DNA of 64,000 nt from Streptomyces sp. SAT1. Its GTDB lineage: Bacteria > Actinomycetota > Actinomycetes > Streptomycetales > Streptomycetaceae. Location: NCBI RefSeq assembly GCF_001654495.1, contig NZ_CP015849.1, forward strand, positions 3,013,501 through 3,077,500, given 5' to 3'. The notes below the pieces were generated by a model. That model was given only the letters and a program-made list of their open reading frames with translations. It had not been told where the DNA came from and searched no databases. Positions 27,253 to 36,904 of this stretch are shown piece by piece. The number at the start of each line of letters is the position of its first letter. The stretch's first letter is position 1. Both the position numbers and the translations under genes were made by a program.

Positions 27253-29361
27253 TCAGGCCGCCGTCACCGGCTGTCCGGGCCGCGCCGGCGCCCCCTGCGC
27301 ACCGCCCGTGCCGCCCGCACCGCCCGTGCCGTCCGTGCTGACCTCGCCGCCCTCGCCGCCCTCGCCACCGGTGTCCGCCTCGAGCCCCGGGCCGCCGCCC
27401 GGCGCGGCTCCGCGCAGCGTCTTCAGCGCGATCACCAGCGCCGTCGTCGCGCAGACACCGGCCGCGACGGCGATCAGGTAGAGGAACGGGTTGCCGATCA
27501 GCGGAACCACGAAGATGCCGCCGTGCGGGGCGCGCAGCGTGGCGCCGAAGGCCATGGACAGGGTGCCGGTGAGCGCGCCGCCGACCATCGAGGCGGGGAT
27601 GACGCGCAGCGGATCGGCCGCCGCGAACGGGATGGCGCCTTCGGAGATGAACGAGGCGCCCAGCACCCAGGCGGCCTTGCCGTTCTCGCGCTCGGTGCGG
27701 GTGAAGAGCCGGCCGCGCACGGTGGTGGCCAGCGCCATCGACAGCGGCGGCACCATGCCCGCCGCCATCACCGCGGCCATGATCTTCATCGCGGAGTCGC
27801 TCGGATCGGAGACCGCGATACCGGCGGTGGCGAAGGTGTAGGCGACCTTGTTGACCGGGCCGCCGAGGTCGAAGCACATCATCAGGCCCAGCAGCGCGCC
27901 GAGCAGGACGGCGTTGGTGCCGGTCAGCTCGTTGAGCCAGTCGGTCATCCCCTTCTGCGCGGAGGCGATGGGCTTGCCGATGACCACGAACATCAGGAAC
28001 CCGACGACGGCCGAGGAGATCAGCGGGATCACCACCACCGGCATGATGCCGCGCAGCGCCGCCGGGATGCGCACCCGCTGGATCGCCAGCACCACGCCAC
28101 CGGAGATCAGACCGGCCGCGAGACCACCCAGGAATCCGGCGTTGATGGTGAGGGCGATCGAGCCGCCGACGAAGCCGGGGACGAGTCCGGGCCGGTCGGC
28201 CATGCCGTAGGCGATGTATCCGGCCAGCACCGGCACGAGGAAGCCGAAGGCCACGCCGCCGATCTGGAACAGCAGCGCCGCCCAGCTGCCGGACTGGGTC
28301 CACACGAAGTGGTCCATGACCGAGGGCGCCTTGTTGATCTTGTAGCCGCCGATCGCGAAGCCGAGCGCGATCAGCAGACCGCCGGCCGCGACGAACGGGA
28401 CCATGTAACTGACGCCGGACATGAGCCACTTGCGCAGCCTGGTGCCGTAGCCCTCGCCCGCCGCGCCGGTCCGCTCGACCGGTGTGCCGGGTGCCGCCGC
28501 GGCGGTCGCCTCGCCGCGCGCGGCCTTGTCGCGTGCCTCGGCGATCAGTTCGGCGGGCCGGTTGATGCCCGCCTTGACGCCGACGTCGACGGTCGGCTTG
28601 CCCGCGAAGCGGTCCTTGTCGCGTACGGGGACGTCGTGGGCGAAGATCACCGCGTCCGCCGCCGCGACGACGGCCGGGCCGAGCCGGGTGAATCCGGCCG
28701 AGCCCTGCGTCTCCACGACCAGCTCGACGCCCGCCTCGCGGCCCGCGTTCTCCAGCGACTCGGCGGCCATGTAGGTGTGCGCGATACCGGTGGGGCAGGA
28801 GGTGACGGCGACGATCCGGAACGGGACGGTGGCCGGGGCGGACGCCGGGGACGCCGGGGCCTCTGAAGTGGCAGTGTCCTCCGGTTCCTGAGCGGTCTGG
28901 GCAGCCGCCTCCGCAGGCATCCGGTCACCGCGGACCAGCGCCGCCGCCGTCGCCGCGTCGCCCGCCGAGCGCAGCGCGGCCGTGAACTCGGCGTTCGTCA
29001 ACTGCCGGGCCAGCGAGGACAGGATGGTCAGATGGGCGTCGTCGGCACCCGCCGGAGCGGCGATCAGGAAGATCAGGTCGGCGGGGCCGTCCGGGGCGCC
29101 GAAGTCGATCCCGGCCGCGCTGCGCCCGAAGGCGAGCGTCGGCTCGGTGACGTGCGCGCTGCGGCAGTGCGGGATGCCGATGCCGCCGTCGAGGCCGGTC
29201 GGCATCTGCGCCTCGCGGGCGGCGACGTCGGCGAGGAAGCCCTCCAGGTCGGTCACCCGGCCCCGGGCCGCCATCCGTTCGGCGAGGGCGCGCGCCGCCG
29301 CCTCCTTCGTGTCGGCGGACAGGTCGAGGTCGACCAGGTCCGCGGTGATCAGATCACTCAT
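27253..29361 (-). CDS. fruA: Fructose PTS permease, IIA-IIB-IIC fusion FruA
   Basis: 702 residues. IIA (1-145) has its phosphorylated His65 in GIGIPHCRS. IIB (about 181-280) has phosphorylated Cys189 in VAVTSCPTGIAHTYMAAE. IIC (about 310-660) contains the membrane helices and ISEGAIPFAAADP. It takes up fructose as fructose-1-phosphate using phosphate from HPr. The C terminus is a Gly-rich tail. The order fruR-fruK-fruA equals the single fructose PTS operon characterised in S. coelicolor. A 139-bp gap with a repeat separates it from fruK, unlike the overlapping fruR/fruK pair. Confidence 0.95.
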   Translation of the reverse strand: MSDLITADLVDLDLSADTKEAAARALAERMAARGRVTDLEGFLADVAAREAQMPTGLDGGIGIPHCRSAHVTEPTLAFGRSAAGIDFGAPDGPADLIFLIAAPAGADDAHLTILSSLARQLTNAEFTAALRSAGDAATAAALVRGDRMPAEAAAQTAQEPEDTATSEAPASPASAPATVPFRIVAVTSCPTGIAHTYMAAESLENAGREAGVELVVETQGSAGFTRLGPAVVAAADAVIFAHDVPVRDKDRFAGKPTVDVGVKAGINRPAELIAEARDKAARGEATAAAAPGTPVERTGAAGEGYGTRLRKWLMSGVSYMVPFVAAGGLLIALGFAIGGYKINKAPSVMDHFVWTQSGSWAALLFQIGGVAFGFLVPVLAGYIAYGMADRPGLVPGFVGGSIALTINAGFLGGLAAGLISGGVVLAIQRVRIPAALRGIMPVVVIPLISSAVVGFLMFVVIGKPIASAQKGMTDWLNELTGTNAVLLGALLGLMMCFDLGGPVNKVAYTFATAGIAVSDPSDSAMKIMAAVMAAGMVPPLSMALATTVRGRLFTRTERENGKAAWVLGASFISEGAIPFAAADPLRVIPASMVGGALTGTLSMAFGATLRAPHGGIFVVPLIGNPFLYLIAVAAGVCATTALVIALKTLRGAAPGGGPGLEADTGGEGGEGGEVSTDGTGGAGGTGGAQGAPARPGQPVTAA

Positions 29362-29400
29362 CGCGGGCTCCTTCGCACGCGTACCGTCCGAGCGACGGAA

Positions 29401-29466
29401 TGGACGGGGGCGGGGGCGGGGGTGGGCACGGGGACGGGGACGGGGACGGGGACGGGGACGGGGGCG
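29401..29466. repeat. Hexanucleotide tandem repeat between fruK and fruA
   Basis: On the plus strand GGGGAC is repeated five times, flanked by GGGGGC repeats (66 bp in all). It occupies half of the fruK-fruA spacer. On the mRNA (minus strand) this is a C-rich tract. Copy number may vary between strains. Confidence 0.7.
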
Positions 29467-29500
29467 CAGCCGGGGACAGGGCGGGAGAACAGGGCAAGGG

Positions 29501-30448
29501 TCATGGGACCGGCTCCGTGAGGGGGCGGTCCACCGGGATCTCGGTGGTGACCGCGACCGCCGCCGGATCCAGGTCGTGCGGGCCGGGCATCACGCTGCCG
29601 GGCAGCCGGACGGCTGCCGCGCCGTGTGCGACGGCCGAGGCCAGAGCCCGCCCTCCGGTGCCGCCCGCGATGAGAAAACCGGCCAGCGAGGAGTCTCCGG
29701 CGCCGACGTTGCTGCGTACGGAGTCGACGCGCGCGGCGCCGAACCAGACGCCCGCGCCGTCCACGAGGAGCTGCCCGTCGGCGCCCAGACTCGCCAGGAC
29801 GGCGCGCGCGCCGAGGCCGCGCAGCTCCTCGGCCGCCCGCACCGCGTCGCCCACGGTGGCCAGCGGGCGCCCGGCGGCCTGCGCCAGCTCCTCGGCGTTG
29901 GGCTTGACGACGTCCGGACCCTCCCGGAGCGCGGCGAGCAGCGCGGGCCCCGAGGTGTCCAGGGCGATGCGGACACCGGCGGCGTGGGCCCGCGCGACCA
30001 GATCGGCGTACCAGGACGGGGCGAGGCCGCGCGGCAGGCTGCCGCAGCAGGCGATCCAGTCGGCTCCGCGCGAGCGGCGCCGCACGGTCTCCAGCAGCGC
30101 TTCCTGCTCGGCGGCGGTCAGTTCCGGGCCCGGGGCGTTGATCTTCGTCAGGACACCGTCCGCCTCGGCGAGGGCGATGTTGGAGCGGGTGGCCCCGGCG
30201 ACGGGGACCGGGGCGACCTCGATGCCCTGCGCGTCGAGCAGATCGGCGACGAGTGCGCCCGGCGCGCCGCCCAGGGGCAGTACGGCGACCGTGCGCCGTC
30301 CGGCGGCGGCGACGGCACGCGAGACGTTCACGCCCTTGCCGCCCGGGTCCACCCGCTCGCCGGTGGCCCGGACGACCTCGCCGCGGTCGAGGGAGGGGAC
30401 CTCGTAGGTGCGGTCGAGGGACGGGTTGGGGGTGACGGTGACGATCAT
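29501..30448 (-). CDS. fruK: 1-phosphofructokinase FruK
   Basis: 315 residues. PfkB-family signatures: the N-terminal VTPNPSLDRTYEV and GGKGVNVSRAVA, and the C-terminal NVGAGDSSLAGFL with the catalytic Asp. It phosphorylates the fructose-1-phosphate made by FruA to fructose-1,6-bisphosphate. Its ATG overlaps the fruR stop by four bases (ATGA, 30445-30448), so the repressor and kinase are translationally coupled. Confidence 0.94.
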   Translation of the reverse strand: MIVTVTPNPSLDRTYEVPSLDRGEVVRATGERVDPGGKGVNVSRAVAAAGRRTVAVLPLGGAPGALVADLLDAQGIEVAPVPVAGATRSNIALAEADGVLTKINAPGPELTAAEQEALLETVRRRSRGADWIACCGSLPRGLAPSWYADLVARAHAAGVRIALDTSGPALLAALREGPDVVKPNAEELAQAAGRPLATVGDAVRAAEELRGLGARAVLASLGADGQLLVDGAGVWFGAARVDSVRSNVGAGDSSLAGFLIAGGTGGRALASAVAHGAAAVRLPGSVMPGPHDLDPAAVAVTTEIPVDRPLTEPVP

Positions 30449-31206
30449 GCGCGTACCACTTCCGTGCCGCCGCGCTCGATGGCGGCGGCGTCCTCGGGGC
30501 TGAGCCCGCTGTCCGTGATCAGCAGGTCCACCTCGCCCAGGCCGCCGAAGCGGGCGAAGTGCTCCTGGCCGTGTTTGGCGGAGTCGGCGAGCAGCACCAC
30601 CCGGCGGGCGGCGGCGATCGCCGCGCGCTTGACCGCCGCCTCGGCGAGGTCGGGGGTGGTCAGGCCGTGCTCGGCGGAGAAGCCGTTGGCGGCGACGAAC
30701 AGCACGTCGGCGCGGATCTCGCCGTAGGCCCGCAGCGCCCAGGCGTCCACGGCGGCGCGTGTGCGGTGCCGTACGCGCCCGCCGACGAGGTGGAGCTGGA
30801 GGCCGGGGTGGTCGGCGAGGCGGGCGGCGATGGGCAGCGAGTGGGTGACGACGGTGAGGTCCGCCTCCGCGGGCAGGACGGCGGCCAGGCGGGCCACCGT
30901 CGTACCGGCGTCGAGGATCACCGTGCCCTCGGCGGGGAGTTCGGCGAGGGCCGCCCTGGCGATGCGGTCCTTCTCGTCGGCGGCGGTGGACTCGCGCTCG
31001 GTCAGGTCGGGCTCGAAGTCGAGGCGGCCGGCCGGGAGGGCGCCGCCGTGCACCCGGCGCAGCAGTCCGGCCCGGCCGAGGGTCTTCAGGTCGCGGCGGA
31101 TGGTCTCCGCGGTCACCTGGAACTCCTCGGCGAGCGACACGACGTCCACCCGGCCGCCGTCCCGGGCGAGCCGGAGGATCTCCTGCTGCCGCTCCGCTGC
31201 GTACAT
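30445..31206 (-). CDS. fruR: DeoR-family repressor FruR
   Basis: 253 residues. The DeoR helix-turn-helix is at the N terminus (RQQEILRLARDGGRVDVVSLAEEFQVTAETIRRDLKTL) and a sugar-phosphate sensor domain follows (ILDAGTTVARLA, LVGGRVRHRTRAAVDAWA). It should repress its own operon and respond to fructose-1-phosphate. The ATG at 31206 opens MYAAERQQEIL, the family start. The promoter must lie in 31207-31344; I see a TGTTTAC box but no clear operator. Confidence 0.9.
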   Translation of the reverse strand: MYAAERQQEILRLARDGGRVDVVSLAEEFQVTAETIRRDLKTLGRAGLLRRVHGGALPAGRLDFEPDLTERESTAADEKDRIARAALAELPAEGTVILDAGTTVARLAAVLPAEADLTVVTHSLPIAARLADHPGLQLHLVGGRVRHRTRAAVDAWALRAYGEIRADVLFVAANGFSAEHGLTTPDLAEAAVKRAAIAAARRVVLLADSAKHGQEHFARFGGLGEVDLLITDSGLSPEDAAAIERGGTEVVRA

Positions 31207-31344
31207 GTCCGCTTGCCTCCGGCCGATGCCCGAACCTGTGGTTTCAGTCGGGAGGCTACGCCGAGAAGGCAGGGAAGTAAACAGGTACGGAAGCATACGG
31301 GCACAATCGGGCATGCGCCGTGGTACACCGGCCGGGCACGGCTA

Positions 31345-31374
31345 GGGCCCGGCACCGCCTTCGGTACCGGGCCC
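31345..31374 (-). terminator. Terminator of the DHA2 exporter gene
   Basis: GGGCCCGGcACCG (31345-31357) pairs with CGGTaCCGGGCCC (31362-31374) with one mismatch and a short loop, 35 bp past the stop of the exporter gene. Confidence 0.8.
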
Positions 31375-31408
31375 CGGACCCGCGTCCTCCCGCTCGTCCG
31401 GCGGTCGC

Positions 31409-32926
31409 TCAGCCGACGAGCTCCGGCTCCCGCGCCTCGGCGGCGGGCATCCCCTCGGCCGCGTCCTCCGTGTGCTGGGCCGGCCGCTTGGGCAGGGCCG
31501 CCATCAGGACGAAGATGACGGCCAGCACCCCGGCCACCCACAGCAGCGCGTGCTGGAAGGCGTCGACGAAGGCCGGACCCACCTGGGCGGGCGTCAGCCG
31601 GTCGCCGATCACCCCGAAGAAGACGACCGAGACCAGACCGAGCCCCAGCGCGTTGCCCATCTGCTGCACGGTGTTGATCAGCCCGGACGCCGACCCGGCG
31701 TGCTCGCGCGGCACCTCCGAGAGCACCGCGTCCGTCAGCGGCGCGACGATCAGCCCCATGCCCACGCCCATGACGACGAGCGGGAGCGCCATCTGCCAGG
31801 AGGTGATGCGCAGGCCGTACCGGTCGGACTCGGCGACGTAGAGCAGGACACCGGCCACCATGAGCAGGGCACCCGCCTGGAGCACCTTGCGGCCGAAGCG
31901 CGGCACCAGCTTCTGCACGGACATCCCGGCCGCCACCGACACCGCCACGGAGAACGGCACCCCGGTCAGTCCGGCGCGCAGCGGGCTCCAGCCCAGGCCG
32001 ATCTGCATGTACAGCGTCCAGACCAGGAAGAACACGCCCAGCGCGACACCGAAGACGGTCTGCACCGCGATGCCCGCCGCGAAGCTCTTCACCCGGAACA
32101 GCGACAGTTCGACCAGCGGGGAGCCGTCCCGCGCCGCCTTGCGCCGCTCGTACGCCACCAGCACCCCGAAGACCACCAGCGCGCCCGCCATCGACAGGTA
32201 CCCCCACAGCGGCCAGCCCAGCTCGCGGCCCCGGGTCAGCGGGTAGAGCAGCATCAGGAGACCGAGGGTGACCAGGGCGACGCCGACCAGGTCCAGCTTG
32301 AGCGCGCGCGGGGCCTTGGACTCGGAGATGAAGCGGCTGCCCAGCAGCAGGGCCACCACGCCGACCGGGAGGTTGATCAGGAAGATCGGCCGCCATTCGA
32401 GACCGAACAGGTTCCACTCCGTCAGCAGCGCGCCCAGCAGCGGACCGGAGACCGCGCCCAGGCCGACGATCGCGCCGAACAGACCGAAGACCTTGCCGCG
32501 TTCGCGGGCCGGGAAGGTGGCGTGCACGATCGACAGGACCTGCGGGACCATCAGCGCCGCCATGGCGCCCTGGAGGATGCGCGAGGCGACCAGCATCTCC
32601 GGGTTCACCGCGAAGCCGCACAGGGCGGAGGCCAGGGTGAAGCCGCCGATGCCGACGAGGAACAGCCGCTTGCGGCCGTGGATGTCACCGAGCCGGCCGC
32701 CGGTGATCAGCCCGGCCGCGAAGGCGAGGGCGTAACCGGCGGTGATCCACTGGATCTGGCTGAAGGAGGCGCCGGCGTCCTCCTGGATGGAGGGTATGGC
32801 GATGTTGACGATCGTGACGTCCACCAGGTCCATGAAGGCCGCGGTCATCACGATCGCCAGCGCGAACCAGCGGCGGCGGTCGGCCACCGGTGCTGAGCTG
32901 CTGACGGGGGTTTCGCTGGAGGTCAT
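31409..32926 (-). CDS. DHA2/EmrB-type MFS exporter
   Basis: 505 residues, 14 helices. AFMDLVDVTIVNIAIPSIQ (helix 1, Asp typical of DHA2), GRLGDIHGRKRLFLVG, and LLGALLTEWNLFGLEWRPIFLINLPVG mark the family. It probably exports a toxic compound. The start is 61 bp from the divergent WYL regulator gene and the interval contains a dyad operator, making this a two-gene drug-response unit. Confidence 0.87.
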   Translation of the reverse strand: MTSSETPVSSSAPVADRRRWFALAIVMTAAFMDLVDVTIVNIAIPSIQEDAGASFSQIQWITAGYALAFAAGLITGGRLGDIHGRKRLFLVGIGGFTLASALCGFAVNPEMLVASRILQGAMAALMVPQVLSIVHATFPARERGKVFGLFGAIVGLGAVSGPLLGALLTEWNLFGLEWRPIFLINLPVGVVALLLGSRFISESKAPRALKLDLVGVALVTLGLLMLLYPLTRGRELGWPLWGYLSMAGALVVFGVLVAYERRKAARDGSPLVELSLFRVKSFAAGIAVQTVFGVALGVFFLVWTLYMQIGLGWSPLRAGLTGVPFSVAVSVAAGMSVQKLVPRFGRKVLQAGALLMVAGVLLYVAESDRYGLRITSWQMALPLVVMGVGMGLIVAPLTDAVLSEVPREHAGSASGLINTVQQMGNALGLGLVSVVFFGVIGDRLTPAQVGPAFVDAFQHALLWVAGVLAVIFVLMAALPKRPAQHTEDAAEGMPAAEAREPELVG

Positions 32927-32947
32927 GCCGTCAGGCTAGAGGGGCTG

Positions 32948-32966
32948 TAGGACAGATCACGTCCTA
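32948..32966. promoter_or_regulatory. Dyad operator between exporter and WYL regulator
   Basis: TAGGAC-N7-GTCCTA, a perfect 6-bp inverted repeat in the 61-bp divergent interval. Its position, about 20 bp from each start codon, fits an operator for the WYL protein acting on both genes. Confidence 0.7.
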
Positions 32967-32987
32967 GTGGTGCGGCATCCTCGGAGT

Positions 32988-34049
32988 ATGACGACGGACA
33001 CTCCGGCACGGCTCCTCCAGCTCCTGTCCCTGCTCCAGACGCCCCGCGAGTGGCCCGGTGGCGAGCTGGCCGACCGGCTCGGGGTGTCCCGGCGCACCGT
33101 CCGGCGGGACATCGACCGGCTGCGCGAGCTGGGCTACCCGGTCCAGGCGACGATGGGCTCCGACGGCGGCTACCGGCTGGTCGCGGGCAAGGCCATGCCC
33201 CCGCTCGTGCTCGACGACGAGGAGGCCGTGGCCATCGCGGTCGGGCTGCGGGCGGGAGCCGGGCACGCGATCGAGGGCGTGGACGAGGCGTCCGTACGGG
33301 CGCTGGCGAAGCTGGAGCAGGTGCTGCCCGCCCGGCTGCGCCGGCGCGTCTCCACCCTCCAGGCCGCCACGACCCCGCTGACCAGCGGGGACGGCGCCCT
33401 GGTCGCCCCCGAGACGCTGACCGTGATGGCTTCGGCGGTGGCGGGCCGCGAGCGGCTGCGCTTCGCCTACCGGGCCGGGGACGGCACCGCCACCCGGCGG
33501 CTGACCGAGCCCTACCGGCTGGTGTCCACCGGACGGCGCTGGTACCTCGTCGCCTACGACCTGGACCGGGCGGACTGGCGGACGTTCCGCGTCGACCGGG
33601 TGAGCGAGCCCTTCCCCACCGGCGCCCGCTTCGAGGCGCGCGAGCTGCCCACGGGGAGCGCCGCGGAGTACCTGCGCCTCTCGATGCAGCGGCGGCAGGA
33701 GACGTACGTGTTCACGGTCGCCTTCCACGAGCCCGTCGAGACGGTCGCCGCGCGGCTGCCCTCCTGGCTCGGCCCGCTCGAACCCCTGCCGGGCGGCGGC
33801 TGCCTGCTGCGCGCCGAGACCGGCGACCGGATGGAGTGGGTCGCGGTGCGGCTGGCGATGCTGGGCTGCGAGTTCACGGTGCGGGAGCCCGGGGGACTCG
33901 TGGCGTGCGTACGGGAGTTGGGGGAGCGCATGACGCGTGCGGCGGCCGGGGCCGAGGCAGGGTCCGGGTCTGGCTCCGGGACCGGCCCCGGCTTCGGCTC
34001 CGGCTCCGGTGAGGACGGGAGCCGTGAGGCGCCGGTACCGCGCTCCTAG
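32988..34049 (+). CDS. WYL-domain transcriptional regulator (YafY type)
   Basis: 353 residues. An N-terminal HTH_11 domain (LLQLLSLLQTPREWPGGELADRLGVSRRTVRRDIDRLRELG) is followed by a WYL domain (LRFAYRAGDGTATRRLTEPYRLVSTGRRWYLVAYDLDRADWRTFRVDRV) and a WCX-like C-terminal domain. Such proteins bind DNA as dimers and sense nucleic acids or ligands. The last 25 residues are a Gly/Ser/Thr low-complexity tail. ATG 32988 is chosen; a GTG at 32967 would start inside the operator. Stop is four bases from the convergent TetR gene. Confidence 0.88.
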   Translation: MTTDTPARLLQLLSLLQTPREWPGGELADRLGVSRRTVRRDIDRLRELGYPVQATMGSDGGYRLVAGKAMPPLVLDDEEAVAIAVGLRAGAGHAIEGVDEASVRALAKLEQVLPARLRRRVSTLQAATTPLTSGDGALVAPETLTVMASAVAGRERLRFAYRAGDGTATRRLTEPYRLVSTGRRWYLVAYDLDRADWRTFRVDRVSEPFPTGARFEARELPTGSAAEYLRLSMQRRQETYVFTVAFHEPVETVAARLPSWLGPLEPLPGGGCLLRAETGDRMEWVAVRLAMLGCEFTVREPGGLVACVRELGERMTRAAAGAEAGSGSGSGTGPGFGSGSGEDGSREAPVPRS

Positions 34050-34053
34050 GCGG

Positions 34054-34869
34054 CTACGGGGTGTCCCAGGCGAAGTCCCGGAGGGCGGCGAGGTTGCGCA
34101 GGGCCAGCGCGGCGGGGCCCTGGGGACCGGTGGCCGGCGCGTCTCCCGTCGCCCAGGCTTCCACGGCCACCCGGACGGCGGCGCTCGCCACGGCCGCGGA
34201 GAAGCGGAGGTCCGGCGCGATGACGGAGGGCCCGGACTCGGTCCCGGACCCGGTGTCGGCCCCGGACCCGGTGTCGGCTGCGGACTCGGCCTCGGTCCCG
34301 GTTTCGGCCCCGAAGGAGCCGGCCCGGCCCTCCGCCGGGGCCCACCCCGCCGGTTCCGCCGATCCCACCGGCCCCACGGACCCCGCCGCCCCCGCCGTCC
34401 CCGCCGCCCGCTCGGCGAGCACCCCGGCCAGTTCCCGTTCCGACTCCTGGCAGACCTCCGCCCAGACCTTGCGCACCGCCGGGCTGGTCCCGGCCAGGCG
34501 GATGAGGGTGCGCGCCCACTGCCAGGAGATCGCCGAGACGCCCGAGCCGCCGGGGACGAAGGTGTGCCGCACGGCGTGGGCGAGGGCCTCCGGGACGGAG
34601 AGGGCGGCCGGGGCCGTGCGGACCGCTTCCCGCCACCGCTCGGCGCCCGCCGCGTAGCAGGGCGCGACGGCCTCCTCCTTGGTGGCGAAGTACCGGTAGA
34701 AGGTGCGCGGGGCGACGCCCGCCGCCTGGGCGATGTCCTCGGCGCGGGTGGCGCGCAGCCCCCGTGTCACGAAGAGGCGCGCCGCCGACAGCGCGATCTC
34801 CATCCGGGTGGCGGCCTTGCGCCGCTCGGTCAGGGAAGGGCTCTTGGCGTCGGCGGGGGCGGGGCTCAT
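34054..34869 (-). CDS. TetR family regulator
   Basis: About 271 residues. The N-terminal TetR helix-turn-helix is typical (RMEIALSAARLFVTRGLRATRAEDIAQAAGVAPRTFYRYFATKEEAV). The ligand domain is interrupted by ~65 residues of Gly/Ala/Ser/Glu repeats (about 160-225; GSGADTGSGTESG), encoded by CGGACCCGGTGTCGG-type DNA repeats, so its real core is ordinary in length. Starts are GTG and ATG side by side (34872/34869). A 15-bp palindrome upstream suggests self-repression. No obvious target gene next to it. Confidence 0.85.
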   Translation of the reverse strand: MSPAPADAKSPSLTERRKAATRMEIALSAARLFVTRGLRATRAEDIAQAAGVAPRTFYRYFATKEEAVAPCYAAGAERWREAVRTAPAALSVPEALAHAVRHTFVPGGSGVSAISWQWARTLIRLAGTSPAVRKVWAEVCQESERELAGVLAERAAGTAGAAGSVGPVGSAEPAGWAPAEGRAGSFGAETGTEAESAADTGSGADTGSGTESGPSVIAPDLRFSAAVASAAVRVAVEAWATGDAPATGPQGPAALALRNLAALRDFAWDTP

Positions 34870-34892
34870 CACCTCGGCAGGTTATGCCGGTG

Positions 34893-34907
34893 TGGCAGAA
34901 TCTGCCA
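34893..34907 (-). promoter_or_regulatory. Perfect 15-bp palindrome, probable TetR operator
   Basis: TGGCAGAATCTGCCA: 7-bp arms around one central base, 24 bp before the TetR start codon. Length and symmetry are those of TetR autoregulatory operators. Confidence 0.75.
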
Positions 34908-35373
34908 TCTGGCGGGCCACCCCGGGGTTCAGGTCCGGGGTGCCCCGCCGCTTCGGCGCGCTCGGGCGGCCGCCCGCCGCCGGGGCGTACCGGCGGCCCG
35001 GGGAGCGACCGGCCCCGCGCGTCGCGGTGACCGGTGCGATCCGGACAGCATCAGGCGGAACCGGACAGAGATGGAGCCGGACTCCGACGCCCGGGGGAAG
35101 GCGCCGAAGCCCGGCTCTGGGAAGGTCCCGGCGCCGGGGGGAGTGCGTCGGGACGTGGCTCTGATGTGGTCGTGCGCCGGGCCGGCCGGGCCCGGAAGGG
35201 TTGTTCCCGTCGCGCCGCCGGTTGAAGCGATGCTCCACGGCCATGTTCGCGCGGCCTTTCACCACCCGGCGTACGCGTCACCGCCGGGCGTACGCGGTCG
35301 GCGCTGCCCGGGAGTGTGCGCTCCCCGCGGGAACAACCGCCCCGCGGGGGCCTCGTGGCACTTCTCCGAGACG
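34908..35373. other. Intergenic region between TetR gene and hrdD
   Basis: 466 bp with no convincing gene. A long hairpin, GGCGGG-cc-ACCCCGG (34911-34925) with 34935-34949, may terminate a leftward transcript from hrdD. GGCGTACGC occurs twice (about 35268-35303). Open frames here have no coding signal. Confidence 0.5.
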
Positions 35374-36402
<1,029 letters not shown>

Positions 36403-36497
36403 GCGTGCTCCCTTGCGATGGTTGTCAGCGGGTGGTCCACAGGACGCTCGGCACTCTCTTCGGGACTCTCCTCGGGTGCCCCGCATCCGATGGGAAC

Positions 36498-36524
36498 AAC
36501 GACTTGAAACCGGACAGAATTCCC
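36498..36524 (-). promoter_or_regulatory. Sigma-R type promoter of hrdD
   Basis: On the minus strand GGGAAT is followed after exactly 18 bases by GTT, identical to the SigR/SigH consensus GGAAT-N18-GTT. It lies about 95 bp before the hrdD start. In S. coelicolor hrdD belongs to the thiol-stress sigma-R regulon, so position and sequence agree. Confidence 0.85.
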
Positions 36525-36904
36525 AACCCGCCCCCCGATTTTTCTGATCATGCAGTACCCTGTGCCGCCACGGCGCCCCATACGCCCTGGCCCATGTCAC
36601 GGAGTCGCAGGTCAGAGTGGGAGCGGAGGCCCCTTCCGGGCCCTCGCGGACCCGGACTCACCACCCTGCGCATGAGACGCCCGTCACACGGATGCCGCAG
36701 TTCTCACAGCGGGAGAGCGCCGCCCTCACTCGCTGCCCCACTCTCATGGACGGGTACCGGGGCCGGAAGGTTGCCGCAAAACCGGACTCTCAGGTGATTC
36801 CCGGCCTCCGCGGGCCCGGCCCCGGGCTCTCTCCGGCCGGTTCCGGACTTACGCACGGCCCGTACCGGGGTCCCGTACGGCGTCTGACACCGGCACGCCC
36901 GTCT
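36525..36904. other. Intergenic region hrdD - dioxygenase
   Basis: 380 bp. Apart from the sigma-R promoter at its left edge I see no gene, tRNA or strong hairpin. Additional hrdD promoters may lie here, since the gene has more than one in S. coelicolor. Confidence 0.4.
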
